Source of the DNA: Thermoanaerobaculia bacterium | GTDB lineage: Bacteria > Acidobacteriota > Thermoanaerobaculia > Thermoanaerobaculales > Sulfomarinibacteraceae | Assembly: GCA_027061805.1 (NCBI GenBank) | Contig: JAMOWA010000047.1 | Coordinates: 62,001-126,000 of the forward strand | DNA: 64,000 nucleotides | Direction of reading: 5' to 3' | Shown here: positions 16,726-25,163 of the stretch, in pieces | Layout of the letters: every line of letters starts with the position of its first letter | How positions within the stretch are numbered: the first letter of the stretch is position 1 | The notes under the pieces: model-generated | The model's database searches: none | Told to the model about the DNA's origin: nothing | The model's input: the letters and a program-made list of their open reading frames with translations, nothing else | Program-made: the position numbers and the translations under genes

Positions 16726-17837
16726 TGTGGCCTCCCGTTCCTTCGCTCGACGTCGACGATGACCTCGTCACCCTCCTCGACGCCCTCGCGAACCTCCACA
16801 TCGTTGCCGAACATCTCGCCAAGGCGCACCGGCAACCGTTCATCCCGACCGTTCTTCCGGATCATCACCCACGGAGCTCCCGCCTCATCGCGCCGGACGG
16901 CCGTCACCGGCAACAGCAGCAGACCCTTGCGCTCCCCGGCCGTGATCGTCACCGAGGCCGTCATCTTCGGTCTCAGCAGTCTCCGGTTGGCGCTTGTCAG
17001 GCTCACGAGGACGACGTAGGTCACCACATTGTCGTGGATCCTGGCCTCCGGGCTGACCGCTGTCACGTTCCCTTCAAAGGTCTCGTTTGGGAAGGCATCC
17101 ACCGTGATCTCGGCATCCTGCCCGGTCTTGACCTTGCCGATATCGACCTCATCCACGTAGGTCTCCACCTGCAACCTGTCCAGGTCCATGATCGTCACGA
17201 AGGTCGGCACCGCGAAGCTCGCCGCCACCGTCTCGCCTTCCTGTGTCGCGACCGTGGTGACGGTGCCCGAGATCGGCGCGTGGATGGTGGCGTATCCGAG
17301 CTCGATCCGCGCCTGGTCGAGACGGGTCCGCGCCTGATCGAGACGCGCCCGTGCCGAGGCCTCCTCCGACCGCGCCAGCTCGAGCTCCCGCGTGCGGACA
17401 TCGAGATCCTCCGCCGACACGAGCCCCGATCGTGCAAGCGCCTTCCGCCTGAGGAGAACCGCACTGGCGAGCGCAACCCGGGTTGAAGCGCTCTCCAGAT
17501 TCGCCCGGGCGCTGCGAACGTCCGATTCCGCCGCACGGACCTCGGCCCGAAGCTGGCGGTCGTCCAGCCTGGCGAGCAGCGCTCCCGCGCGCACATGGTC
17601 GCCCACGTGGACGTACAGCTTCTCCAACACGCCGGAGATTCGCGGTCCGACCTTGACCTCGGCACCCACCTCGGGTCCCACCGTACCCGTCGCCACCACC
17701 GTGAGCGGGACATCCTCCCGCACCACCCGTACGATCTGCGTCCCGGTCGCAGGGCCCGTCTGCTCCGCCCGGCCGCCACAGCCACCGCTCAACGCCACCA
17801 CCGCCGCCAGGCCCGCTGCCACAACCCGACCCTTCAT
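16722..17837 (-). CDS. MacA/HlyD-family periplasmic adaptor lipoprotein
   Basis: 371 aa. The N terminus (VVALSGGCGG) is a lipoprotein signal with a cysteine near residue 21. A biotinyl-lipoyl half (VGPRISGVLEKLYVHVGD) leads into a long alpha-hairpin rich in Ala, Arg and Glu, then the second lipoyl half (IHAPISGTVTTV) and beta-barrel/membrane-proximal domains. It should link the ATPase/permease pair to an outer-membrane channel. ATG 17837 overlaps the stop of a broken ABC-exporter gene (ATGA), showing that the operon once contained that gene. Longer in-frame starts lie inside that remnant and are rejected. Confidence 0.92.
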   Translation of the reverse strand: MKGRVVAAGLAAVVALSGGCGGRAEQTGPATGTQIVRVVREDVPLTVVATGTVGPEVGAEVKVGPRISGVLEKLYVHVGDHVRAGALLARLDDRQLRAEVRAAESDVRSARANLESASTRVALASAVLLRRKALARSGLVSAEDLDVRTRELELARSEEASARARLDQARTRLDQARIELGYATIHAPISGTVTTVATQEGETVAASFAVPTFVTIMDLDRLQVETYVDEVDIGKVKTGQDAEITVDAFPNETFEGNVTAVSPEARIHDNVVTYVVLVSLTSANRRLLRPKMTASVTITAGERKGLLLLPVTAVRRDEAGAPWVMIRKNGRDERLPVRLGEMFGNDVEVREGVEEGDEVIVDVERRNGRPQ

Positions 17838-17965
17838 GCGCGCTCCATCAGGTATTCTCCGTTCCTCACGGTCGCCTCGCCCTGCCATTGTACGAGCCTC
17901 GCGTACGCGCCGTTGATCCTGACCAGCTCCTCGTGCGTTCCCGCCTCGACGATCCTCGCCCACCG
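17834..17965 (-). pseudogene. 3' tail of an ABC exporter (ATP-binding half)
   Basis: One minus-strand frame reads ARIVEAGTHEELVRINGAYA, then a ~20-residue tail ending ERA-stop. This is the C-terminal end of a fused membrane-ATPase exporter of the LanT/MsbA type (RIVEAGTHEEL follows the H-loop region). Everything upstream of this ~40-residue tail is missing and is replaced by LanB sequence in a different frame. The stop overlaps the adaptor's ATG, the normal operon spacing. Confidence 0.8.
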
Positions 17966-19803
17966 TTCGCTACGACGGGCAAGAATGCGGCGGCATCCAG
18001 GGTGTCCCATCGCCAGCCCATCCCTGCGGCAACGCCTTGCTGCTGCGCGAGGCAGAGAAACCGGTAGAGCGCGAGGTTGCGACCGGCCCAGTAGTTGTGG
18101 GCGGTGGAAAGGCGGGGAATCACCTCCTTGCCCAGGCGCTCCGAATAGAGAACGATCCGTCCCCGCCGCACCGTCACCATCAGGTCGGTTACGGGAATCT
18201 GACGGTCGGCCGGAACGCCGGAGCGCCCAAGGAGAGGGATTTCGTGGCCACGCAGCACCGGCCGGAAGAGCACGTTGCCGATGCGGCCTTCGGGGAGATG
18301 CACGATCTCGGCAAACACAGCACCGGGTTGAAGGGATTCTTCGGCCGCCAGATGCTCGCGCACCGCGTGGTGAAGATTTCCGTCAAGGTGACAGAACCGG
18401 CCCAGCAGGTTCGCCCCTGAGGGTCCCCCGACGCTCTTGATGAGCACCTCGAATCGCCCTGCGTCGATGGCCTCCGCATGCTCCGCCGCGATGCTGGCCA
18501 TCACGGAAAAGGTGTCGGGGAGCGGCGGCGGGTCCGGCGCCGCGAGCTTTTCAAGATCATCCGCGCCGAGCTCGACCTCAGTCACCTGCTCTTCCCAGGC
18601 CCGTTCCATGAGGGCGAGCAACGTTGCGTGGCGCATGGGATCGATGCTTGTGGTGGTCCTCGTCTTCTCGCCGAACGGGACGCCCTTGATCAGCTCTTCT
18701 TCCGCCGGCAAGCCTCCGAAGCCGATCCCGGATTCCTCGTCGAGCGCTTCCACCAGAGGAATCATTCGTTCCCCATACCGCTCGGCGAAACGTTCACGGA
18801 AACGTCTCAGCTCTTCCGGTTCGGCGCTCGGCGTGATCCGGTGCAGCACGTCCACCGCGCGCAGGACCTCGCGAACGACGCCTTCCCCGATGATCACGTT
18901 GGCCGGCCGAAAGAGATCCACCTGCACAAGGTGCTCGCGCGTGACGTCGAGCCCCGCGTCCTTGAGCCGCTGGCGCATCCCGTCGTAACGATCGGGATCG
19001 ATCCCGACGCCCTCCCGATCCATCTTCTCCAGCTCCTGTCGGCATGACTCCAGCGCAAGGGCCAGAGGATGCCTCTCTGCCGCGTCCCCCAGGGCTTCGA
19101 GCATCGACCCCAGCGCGCTCTCCCCGGTGATCGCCGGCTCGAACGCGGGAACGAGGATCTGCTCCTCGATCAGCTCGCGGACAAATCCCCACGCCTCGGC
19201 CGGCTCGATCCCCGAATCGCCCGCGACGAGCGCCCCCGCCAACTCCTCGGCGGTCGCTCCCGAGCGCGCTTGTTCGAGAGTGCTTTCGAGGTAGGACGAG
19301 GTCTCCACCTCTTCGAGCGTGTAGCGGCGCCCACTCCCCTCCACATGCGCCTGGAAGTAGCGCAAGGAGCCCCCCATCGCGTACAGGCTGCTGTTGGGGA
19401 AGAACCTCAGCCCACCCATGATCTTCTCGTCCAACGCCAGCGCGCCGGCTGCCGCCGCGAGCACCTCCATGTCGAGCCGGCTCACACGCGTCGCGCCCTC
19501 CATCGCTCCCAGCTCGAGCCGTGTCCCTTCGCCCACCGAGCCGAGCGTAACGGTTGCGAACAGCCCGAACGGCGTGGGTCGCGAGGACATCCGAACGAGA
19601 TAGCGCGCCATCGCCGCTGACAAACCGCCGCCGCCCTGCCCGCCCAGCTCCAGCCACCGCGCAAGAAGCCCCGGCGCCGCCACCGCCATCGCCTCGCGGA
19701 CGATCGGCGCCCGCAGGGCGCCGTCGCCCGCACGATATGCCGTGCCGTCCCTCGGCCAGGGAAGGCTCGGAGCGCGGAGAATCACAGCCGCTGCCACAGG
19801 CAT
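17866..19803 (-). pseudogene. Truncated LanB-type lantibiotic dehydratase (N-terminal part)
   Basis: 645 aa in frame. It carries hallmarks of the LanB glutamylation domain: VILRAPSLPW at the start, MSSRPTPFGLFA, SRLDMEVL, SSLYAMGGSLRYF, and a segment around TAHNYWAGRNLALYRFLC near residue 590. LanB uses glutamyl-tRNA to activate Ser/Thr of a precursor peptide for dehydration. Full enzymes are 800-1000 residues. Here homology stops near residue 615 (17976), after which the frame reads the exporter tail out of frame, so the C-terminal end of the domain and the elimination domain are gone. ATG 19803 is chosen because AGAGGT lies upstream. It is probably non-functional. Confidence 0.85.
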
Positions 19804-19872
19804 AACGACAGTACCTCTACACCGGCGGCTTTCGTATGATCGGGGGCGACGCCCCGCCCCATACACAAGCGC

Positions 19873-21081
19873 TCAGGCGCCAGCAGCATTGGCCCTCTGT
19901 TTGCGGAGGATAACTCGCGCGAGAGAAACGGTAAAGAACAGGCCCGATAACCACAACGAGAGAGCCACACAGGCCCCGAGCGCCCAGTCGAATCGAACAA
20001 AATGTCTGATGTCAAACGGCGCTACGGACGCGCGGGCCCGCAGCAGGCTATCCAGCGGAAGAGATCCGAGAATTCCCATCACTATTCCGGCCAGCATAAG
20101 GAGCCCGTATTCGGCAGCGATCATGCGAAGAAGGTCCTTTTCACTCGCCCCCATCGCTCGACGGATTGCAAGCTCGTTCCGACGGCGGGTGAGAGAGGAC
20201 AGCATAACCAAGAGAACTGTGGCGAAGGCTATCGCAATACCCACAAACGACGTCAACAATGTGACCTTAACGGTAGTTCTATACCCGCTTTCCACATGGC
20301 GTCTCATGTCCCCAGGCGTCACGACGCGTAACGCGTTTCCACTCGAAGCCGAGTTTCTTTGGCGGGAGGCCAAAAACCTCCGCACCCGCCTCGCCAGCTC
20401 TTCAATATTGGCGTTCTTGTTCACCCAGAACGCAATCAACCCCAGAGGTTTCCGGCCGAGAATACGCTGGACCGCGACGGAGGGAGGCACCGTCGCCCTG
20501 GCAGGCGCAGATTCACCGCTTAGCACACCGATGACTCGTAGCCTTGCAGAGCCAAGCTGAATGACCTGTCCAATGACGGAACCGCCACGCGGGAAAAGCT
20601 CTCCCACAGCTCTTGAGGTCAAAACGCAAACAGGCCTCCCTTGGGCGTTGTCTGCATCACTGATCAGCCGACCTAGGCGAAGCCTCGAGAGGTCAGTCGC
20701 CGCTTGAAGATATGCTGGCTCCACGCCAACGACCATCAAGCTTGTGGATGCCTGGGAAGACCGTGCGGGCACACCAACACCAACATAGACCGGGCTGAAC
20801 GTCGCTAAAGCTCCGAACTGCATTTGCAATGCTCTCACATCGTCCATGTCCAGGCCCAGGGCGTCCGATCCTTCGACGGCGCCCGGAACAAAGATGCGGC
20901 AATTCCGTATCCCGTATCGTTTTACTACCTTGTCGCCGGCCATTCGAAACGCCGCGGCGTAGGCGATGGCTACCATTGCGCCAAGTGTCGCGACGACGAC
21001 GGTAATAACCACAAGGGCGACCCGACCCTTCTGCGATCCCAGGGACACCAGCAGTGCCTTCAGTCGTATCGTCATGCGCAT
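19873..21081 (-). CDS. FtsX-like ABC permease
   Basis: 402 aa. An N-terminal helix (VALVVITVVVATLGAMVAIAY), a long periplasmic core, then three C-terminal helices. The coupling segment LTRRRNELAIRRAMGASEKDL is near residue 315. No ATPase lies beside it; the LolD-like ATPase at 16033 may serve it. ATG 21081 has AGAGGA about 7 bases upstream; an ATG two codons later is the alternative. It lies between the LanC tail and LanB, and its codons use more A/T at third positions than genes outside this cluster, which hints at acquisition by transfer. Confidence 0.88.
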   Translation of the reverse strand: MRMTIRLKALLVSLGSQKGRVALVVITVVVATLGAMVAIAYAAAFRMAGDKVVKRYGIRNCRIFVPGAVEGSDALGLDMDDVRALQMQFGALATFSPVYVGVGVPARSSQASTSLMVVGVEPAYLQAATDLSRLRLGRLISDADNAQGRPVCVLTSRAVGELFPRGGSVIGQVIQLGSARLRVIGVLSGESAPARATVPPSVAVQRILGRKPLGLIAFWVNKNANIEELARRVRRFLASRQRNSASSGNALRVVTPGDMRRHVESGYRTTVKVTLLTSFVGIAIAFATVLLVMLSSLTRRRNELAIRRAMGASEKDLLRMIAAEYGLLMLAGIVMGILGSLPLDSLLRARASVAPFDIRHFVRFDWALGACVALSLWLSGLFFTVSLARVILRKQRANAAGA

Positions 21082-21112
21082 CTTTTTGTCCTCTGCGAGC
21101 AGCGTATTGCGG

Positions 21113-21340
21113 TCACGAATCCTCCTTCGCAGCCGGAGCAATCGAGAATACCTGATCCCATAACGGCGGGTTGGAACAACGGTAGGCCAAAAGGGACAGC
21201 CCAACCCCAGCGGCACCCATCAACAAGCCCGGAGCACGGGTCCACTGCCGACCTGCCAGAAAGAGCTAACCTGCCGCTGGAAGCCTCATGCAAGACGGTA
21301 GATCGGAGGTAGCTCGCGACCTCATCTATCTCAACGTCCA
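21113..21340 (-). pseudogene. LanC-like cyclase C-terminal remnant
   Basis: One frame ending at TGA 21113-21115 reads RAPGLLMGAAGVGLSLLAY, then NPPLWDQVFSI. This is the typical closing segment of LanC lanthionine cyclases (PGLLMGAAGVGL). An in-frame TAG lies about 15 codons upstream of it, and the preceding sequence continues in another frame (VDVEIDEVASYLRS). The zinc-binding Cys/Cys-His region is absent. I read it as a tail fragment with at least one frameshift, the companion of the truncated LanB 1.3 kb downstream. Confidence 0.7.
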
Positions 21341-21341
21341 C

Positions 21342-21372
21342 GCGCTCGGCGACCCCCCCCCGTATTTGTCAA
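21342..21372 (-). promoter_or_regulatory. Promoter-like element with G9 tract, copy 1
   Basis: On the minus strand TTGACAAATAC is followed by nine G residues (21353-21361). TTGACA is a consensus -35 hexamer. The same arrangement, TTGACAAACGC plus G8, recurs at 22909-22927. No convincing -10 follows here at 17 bases. It precedes the LanC remnant and the FtsX gene at 21081. Confidence 0.35.
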
Positions 21373-21529
21373 GTCTTGGCGTGAAGATCCCGGGCCGAGG
21401 CTCGACGGGAGCTCGTTCTGTTTCATGTTGACACATGTTCCCGATGCTCAGAGGATGAGCATCGACCCCGGGAACCATTGCTGCGCCCGATCCTCGGCAC
21501 CATTGCCATCTTGGATCTCCAAACGTCGG

Positions 21530-22753
21530 TCACAACGCACCCCTGGAAACAACAACGCTGCCTCGAACGGCCCTACGTAACATCACCACCGCCGGCGCCA
21601 GATAACCAACCAAACCTACCAGCGCTGCCTCCACGCCAATCAATGGGTCGGCAATGACGCGCAAGCCGGCAACCGGCACAACGCTCACGAAATGTGTCAG
21701 AACAACACCAACAGCGGCGCCCGAGAACGCGCCGGCAACAGCCACGACCATCCAAGTCAGGACAGACTCGATCATGAGGCGGCGCACTGTTGCGCCGAGG
21801 GCGCGCTTCATGACCAGCTCAGCCGTGTGGCGTCGTACCCAGAAAGCGGTTACAACAGCAGAGATGCCCATACAAATCAGGACGGCCACCGCTGTAAGGA
21901 TCCACGCCCCCCAGCGCAACGTTCGTGATTGCGAGAGCCACATCTGTCTCGTGTGGATCGGGTCGATGACTCGAACGTCGAACGCTCCGGCGGTCGCCTC
22001 CTCAAACGCCCTAACGATCGCGTTGCGGGTCGGCTGTAGCGGCGCCGATGGGTCCACCTTGACCCGTACAACAGTCACTGAATCCTGCATCGCGAGGTAT
22101 CGTCGCCCCGCGGTGAATGGAATCCAAACGAAAGCGTCCTCGTCCACGCCAAGCGGCGAGACTCCCCTCGGCCGCTGAATCCCAACAATCCGAAACTGCG
22201 AGCCTCCCAACGTAAGCGCTCGTCCAATGATTGACTTGAAGCCCGCAGGAAGCGCGCTGAGACCGGGGAAGAGCCTCCGGATGATGGAGGTTCCAACCAC
22301 GGCTACGCGAGCGCCGTTGATCTGTGCCTCCTTCGTGAGGTTTCGGCCGAAAGTGACGCCGACCTCCTCGATTGTCAGGTACTCCGGATCCGCGGCGTAG
22401 ACGATCACGTCGGCAGTGTGGCCCGCGATCCTCGCCGTCACGCCTTTGCGAAAATGGTACGTACCCAGTAGGGCCTTGCCACGAAACATGGACCGGACTC
22501 GGTCCAGCTGCTCGCGGCGCCATCCCACACCACGATTGGCCTTGCCTGGGCGCGCCAGCACCATGAATTGCCGCGGACCGAAACCCGCCATGATCCTGTT
22601 CACTCTCGATATAATCCCGTGGTTTACCCCGATCGAGAGCACGAGAAAGAACACGGAAATGGCGACAACTGCGGCGGTTGCCAACACGCGCGCTGCGTGC
22701 GACGCAAGGTCGGTTGCCACGGTTTGAACGAATACAGCAAGTTGTCGTTTCAT
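21530..22753 (-). CDS. FtsX-like ABC permease
   Basis: 407 aa, same architecture as the permease at 19873 but clearly divergent. An N-terminal helix (AAVVAISVFFLVLSIGVNHG), a MacB-like periplasmic core (VVGTSIIRRLFPG), then three C-terminal helices with the coupling segment RRHTAELVMKRALGATVRRL near residue 325. ATG 22753 has AAGGACA about 8 bases upstream. Together with 19873 and 14803, three FtsX permeases lie in one broken lanthipeptide-type cluster with a single ATPase. They may form self-protection pumps that outlived the biosynthetic genes. Confidence 0.88.
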   Translation of the reverse strand: MKRQLAVFVQTVATDLASHAARVLATAAVVAISVFFLVLSIGVNHGIISRVNRIMAGFGPRQFMVLARPGKANRGVGWRREQLDRVRSMFRGKALLGTYHFRKGVTARIAGHTADVIVYAADPEYLTIEEVGVTFGRNLTKEAQINGARVAVVGTSIIRRLFPGLSALPAGFKSIIGRALTLGGSQFRIVGIQRPRGVSPLGVDEDAFVWIPFTAGRRYLAMQDSVTVVRVKVDPSAPLQPTRNAIVRAFEEATAGAFDVRVIDPIHTRQMWLSQSRTLRWGAWILTAVAVLICMGISAVVTAFWVRRHTAELVMKRALGATVRRLMIESVLTWMVVAVAGAFSGAAVGVVLTHFVSVVPVAGLRVIADPLIGVEAALVGLVGYLAPAVVMLRRAVRGSVVVSRGAL

Positions 22754-22902
22754 GTTGCGGTGTCCTTTTTCATGAAGACCATCTCCGCCGTGCAAGTTCT
22801 AAGATTTCTGTCCGGAAACGCAGCCTGCTCAGGTACCAAGGGGAACGAAACGCACCAGACCGAGCCGCCAGGACTCCGATGGCCAGTCAACGAACGAAAC
22901 GA

Positions 22903-22927
22903 ATTTTACCCCCCCCGCGTTTGTCAA
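22903..22927 (-). promoter_or_regulatory. Promoter-like element with G8 tract, copy 2
   Basis: On the minus strand TTGACA (22922-22927) is followed by AACGC, eight G residues (22909-22916) and TAAAAT (22903-22908). The spacer between the two hexamers is 13 bases, short of the optimal 17; adding four bases to the homopolymer would make it ideal. It lies about 150 bases upstream of the FtsX gene starting at 22753. Confidence 0.4.
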
Positions 22928-23036
22928 CCCCCTTCGCGGGCGTGCGGGCGTTTTTCTGAGAACGTTCACATCTCAGCCACTCATCGTCCACCGGTGACTC
23001 GGAAGTAGGTAAGGATTGCCACGCCCTCGATCACCT

Positions 23037-23350
23037 TGGACCTGCCCCGGTTCGGTGGACACCATGATGCTTTCGTCGTCGTCGAGCCTGTGGGGGCTGT
23101 GGGAAACGGGGAAGGGGCCCCGTTTTCCACATCCCCACAGGCCGGCCGCCGAAAGCGAAAGGAGTCTCAGATGCCACGGTCACGACCACCGTACCCTGCC
23201 GAGTTCCGGATGAAGATGGTGGAGCTCGTCCGTTCTGGAAGGACTCCGGAAGAGCTCGCCAGGGAGTTCGAGCCTTCCACCCAGGCCATCCGGAACTGGG
23301 TCCGCCCTCACGTCCTGACGCCCTCACTGCCTCACCGGGCGGGTGGGTGA
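23037..23350 (+). mobile_element. IS3-family left-end fragment with truncated orfA
   Basis: The sequence TGCCCCGGTTCGGTGGACACC at the left resembles an IS3-family terminal repeat. A long hairpin follows (GTGGGAAACGGGG pairing with CCCCGTTTTCCAC, 23100-23140). ATG 23171 starts a helix-turn-helix transposase OrfA (PRSRPPYPAEFRMKMVELV, then REFEPSTQAIRNWV). After about 45 codons homology stops near 23303 and the frame enters a low-complexity CCTCACGTCCTGAC stretch, ending at 23350. OrfB, the DDE catalytic part and the right end are missing, so the element is immobile. Confidence 0.8.
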
Positions 23351-23398
23351 TCCTGTCCGTGTTCCTGCCCGTGGCCCGGCGCCGTCCCGGGCCGGGGG

Positions 23399-24100
23399 CT
23401 ACTCCTCCAGCATGATGGTGACGCTGCCCACGCCGGTGTCCACGTGGATGCTGGAGGGGCCCTCGCCGCGCCACGCCAGGTCCCTGGAGATCATGCCCGT
23501 TCCGTTCAGCTTCCTGGAGCCCGCCTTGAGGGTGCAGTCGCCCACGCCGGTGGAGCACTTCACCTTCCCGTACTCCTGGAGCGGGCCGGTCACCTTGACC
23601 TCGCCCACACCGAGGTCGACGGCCACGTCGCCGCCCATCGTGTGTACCGTGACGTCTCCGACCCCCGAGTTGACGTCGAGGTCACCGGCGAGCCCCTCGA
23701 CCAGTACGTCCCCGACCCCCAGGTCCACGTTCATCGCCAGGGACGGTGGCAGCTCGACGGTCCAGTCGGCCTCGAAGAGGGGGTCGCCTGAGGGCCAGTC
23801 CAGGCTCAGCCGGAGCTTCGCTCCCGATCGCTTCACCTCGAGCTCCGTCCGGGCCACCTGCCCGTCGCCCCCGTGCCGGGAGCCGAAGAGCCGGCCCTTC
23901 CGGGGCCTCAGCTCCACCGTGACCCGGATGGTGTCGCCCTCGACGCCCCGCACGGTCACGTCGCCCACGGCGGCGTCCAGCACCACGGTCCGTGCTCCCT
24001 CCACCGGGAGCTCCTCCTCCAGGATCCGCGAGGCGCCGTGGGCGAGACCTGCCAGTCCTGCCGCAAATACCAGGGCCATGATGGTGACGATGCGCTTCAT
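23399..24100 (-). CDS. Exported DUF4097-type beta-strand repeat protein
   Basis: 233 aa. A signal peptide (IVTIMALVFAAGLAGLAHG) is followed by repeated beta-strand units with G-V-G-D-V-x-V patterns: AAVGDVTVRGVEGD, LGVGDVLVEGLAGD, SGVGDVTVHTMGGD, LGVGEVKVTGP, TGVGDCTLKAG and TGVGSVTIML. This is the DUF4097 adhesin-like right-handed beta solenoid, often encoded near anti-sigma or envelope-stress genes. Biochemical role unknown. It is the last gene of a minus-strand run that includes a second DUF4097 protein and a TPR protein. No catalytic motif is visible. Confidence 0.88.
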   Translation of the reverse strand: MKRIVTIMALVFAAGLAGLAHGASRILEEELPVEGARTVVLDAAVGDVTVRGVEGDTIRVTVELRPRKGRLFGSRHGGDGQVARTELEVKRSGAKLRLSLDWPSGDPLFEADWTVELPPSLAMNVDLGVGDVLVEGLAGDLDVNSGVGDVTVHTMGGDVAVDLGVGEVKVTGPLQEYGKVKCSTGVGDCTLKAGSRKLNGTGMISRDLAWRGEGPSSIHVDTGVGSVTIMLEE

Positions 24101-24195
24101 CCCGCTACCTCCCGCCCGACTGGGCCTTCATGGGAATCAACGCACCGTGGGGACGGAAGGTTCTCCGGAGGAGGCGTGACGGGCGATGTCCCGCC

Positions 24196-25161
24196 TCATG
24201 TCCCCTCCCGTCCCGCCGGGGCCCCGGGCTGGTGGAGCTCCAGCGAGATGTCGGCGCTGGAGGTCTCCACGTCGAGGGCCGGTCCCGTACCCTCGAGCCG
24301 GACGACCCCACCCTCCGGGCCGGACACCCCGGGGAGGTTGCAATGGATCTCGCCCCCGGTGGTCCGCAGCTCTCCCGATGGCCGGGCCGTGGGGGGCAGG
24401 AGAAGGCGGACGGCCCCCCTGATGCTCCGGACGCGGGCGGACATGCCCTCTTCTGCCCGGTCCCACGCCAGCGTGACGTCGCCCGATGCCGTGGTGACGG
24501 TTGTATCGCCCGAGAGCCCCTCCAGGTGGATTCCTCCGGAGGAGGTGTCCACCTTCGCCCTTCGGGCCCCTCCCACGAGCGTCACGTCGCCCCCGGAGGT
24601 GCTCGCCACGAACGTCTCCAGGGGACGCACCACCTTCACCTGGATCCGCCCGGTGGTGGCCCGGAGATCCACGCCCCCGGCCGCTCCGGTCCAGGTGATC
24701 TTCCCCGAGAGGGTGCGGAGGTAGAGGGGAGCAGCCTCCGGGAAGTCACCCCACACGTCGATATCGCCGGTGGTCGTGGTCAGGTCCGGCAGGATGCGGG
24801 ACGGAGCGACGATGCTCAGCCGGGCCCTGGAGGTCACGTGCCCCAGGATGCCCCGCGGGGCGGGCTCGAGCGTGATGGTGAGGTGCCCCGGCGTCTCCTC
24901 GAAGCGGGGTGTGTGGTGCTCGATCCATGTGCTGGCCTGATGGTCGGTGACACCGGAGATGCCGAGGTCCACCGTCACGATGATGTGGGTGACGTCGCCC
25001 ACGCGAAGCCGGACGTCGGTGTCGGCGGCATCCACCACGAGCCGGATTCCCGGCGGGGCGTGGAAGCTCCAGGACCGGTCGAGCTCACCGGTGGCGGCTC
25101 CAGCTCCCGTGGCGGTCATCAGCAGGAGGACGAGGGGGCCGAGGAGGCGGCGGTGCGGCAT
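24196..25161 (-). CDS. Exported DUF4097-family protein
   Basis: 321 aa. A signal peptide (LLGPLVLLLMTATGAGAA) precedes a series of strand repeats with the phasing T-x-G-D-I-x-V, for example TTTGDIDVWGDF, LSGKITWTGAAGG, TTGRIQVKVVRP, STSGGDVTLVGG and TASGDVTLAWD. It is a longer relative of the adjacent DUF4097 protein, suggesting an old duplication with divergence. Start ATG 25161 lies 2 bases after the stop of the TPR gene, so the two are translationally coupled. Envelope localisation is predicted; function unknown. Confidence 0.88.
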   Translation of the reverse strand: MPHRRLLGPLVLLLMTATGAGAATGELDRSWSFHAPPGIRLVVDAADTDVRLRVGDVTHIIVTVDLGISGVTDHQASTWIEHHTPRFEETPGHLTITLEPAPRGILGHVTSRARLSIVAPSRILPDLTTTTGDIDVWGDFPEAAPLYLRTLSGKITWTGAAGGVDLRATTGRIQVKVVRPLETFVASTSGGDVTLVGGARRAKVDTSSGGIHLEGLSGDTTVTTASGDVTLAWDRAEEGMSARVRSIRGAVRLLLPPTARPSGELRTTGGEIHCNLPGVSGPEGGVVRLEGTGPALDVETSSADISLELHQPGAPAGREGT

Positions 25162-25163
25162 GT

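Noticed and set aside
14803-17837. MacAB-type set as a macrolide efflux pump
   Set aside because: Adaptor, ATPase and permease are separate genes within lanthipeptide remnants; export or immunity is the better reading and no drug specificity can be seen.
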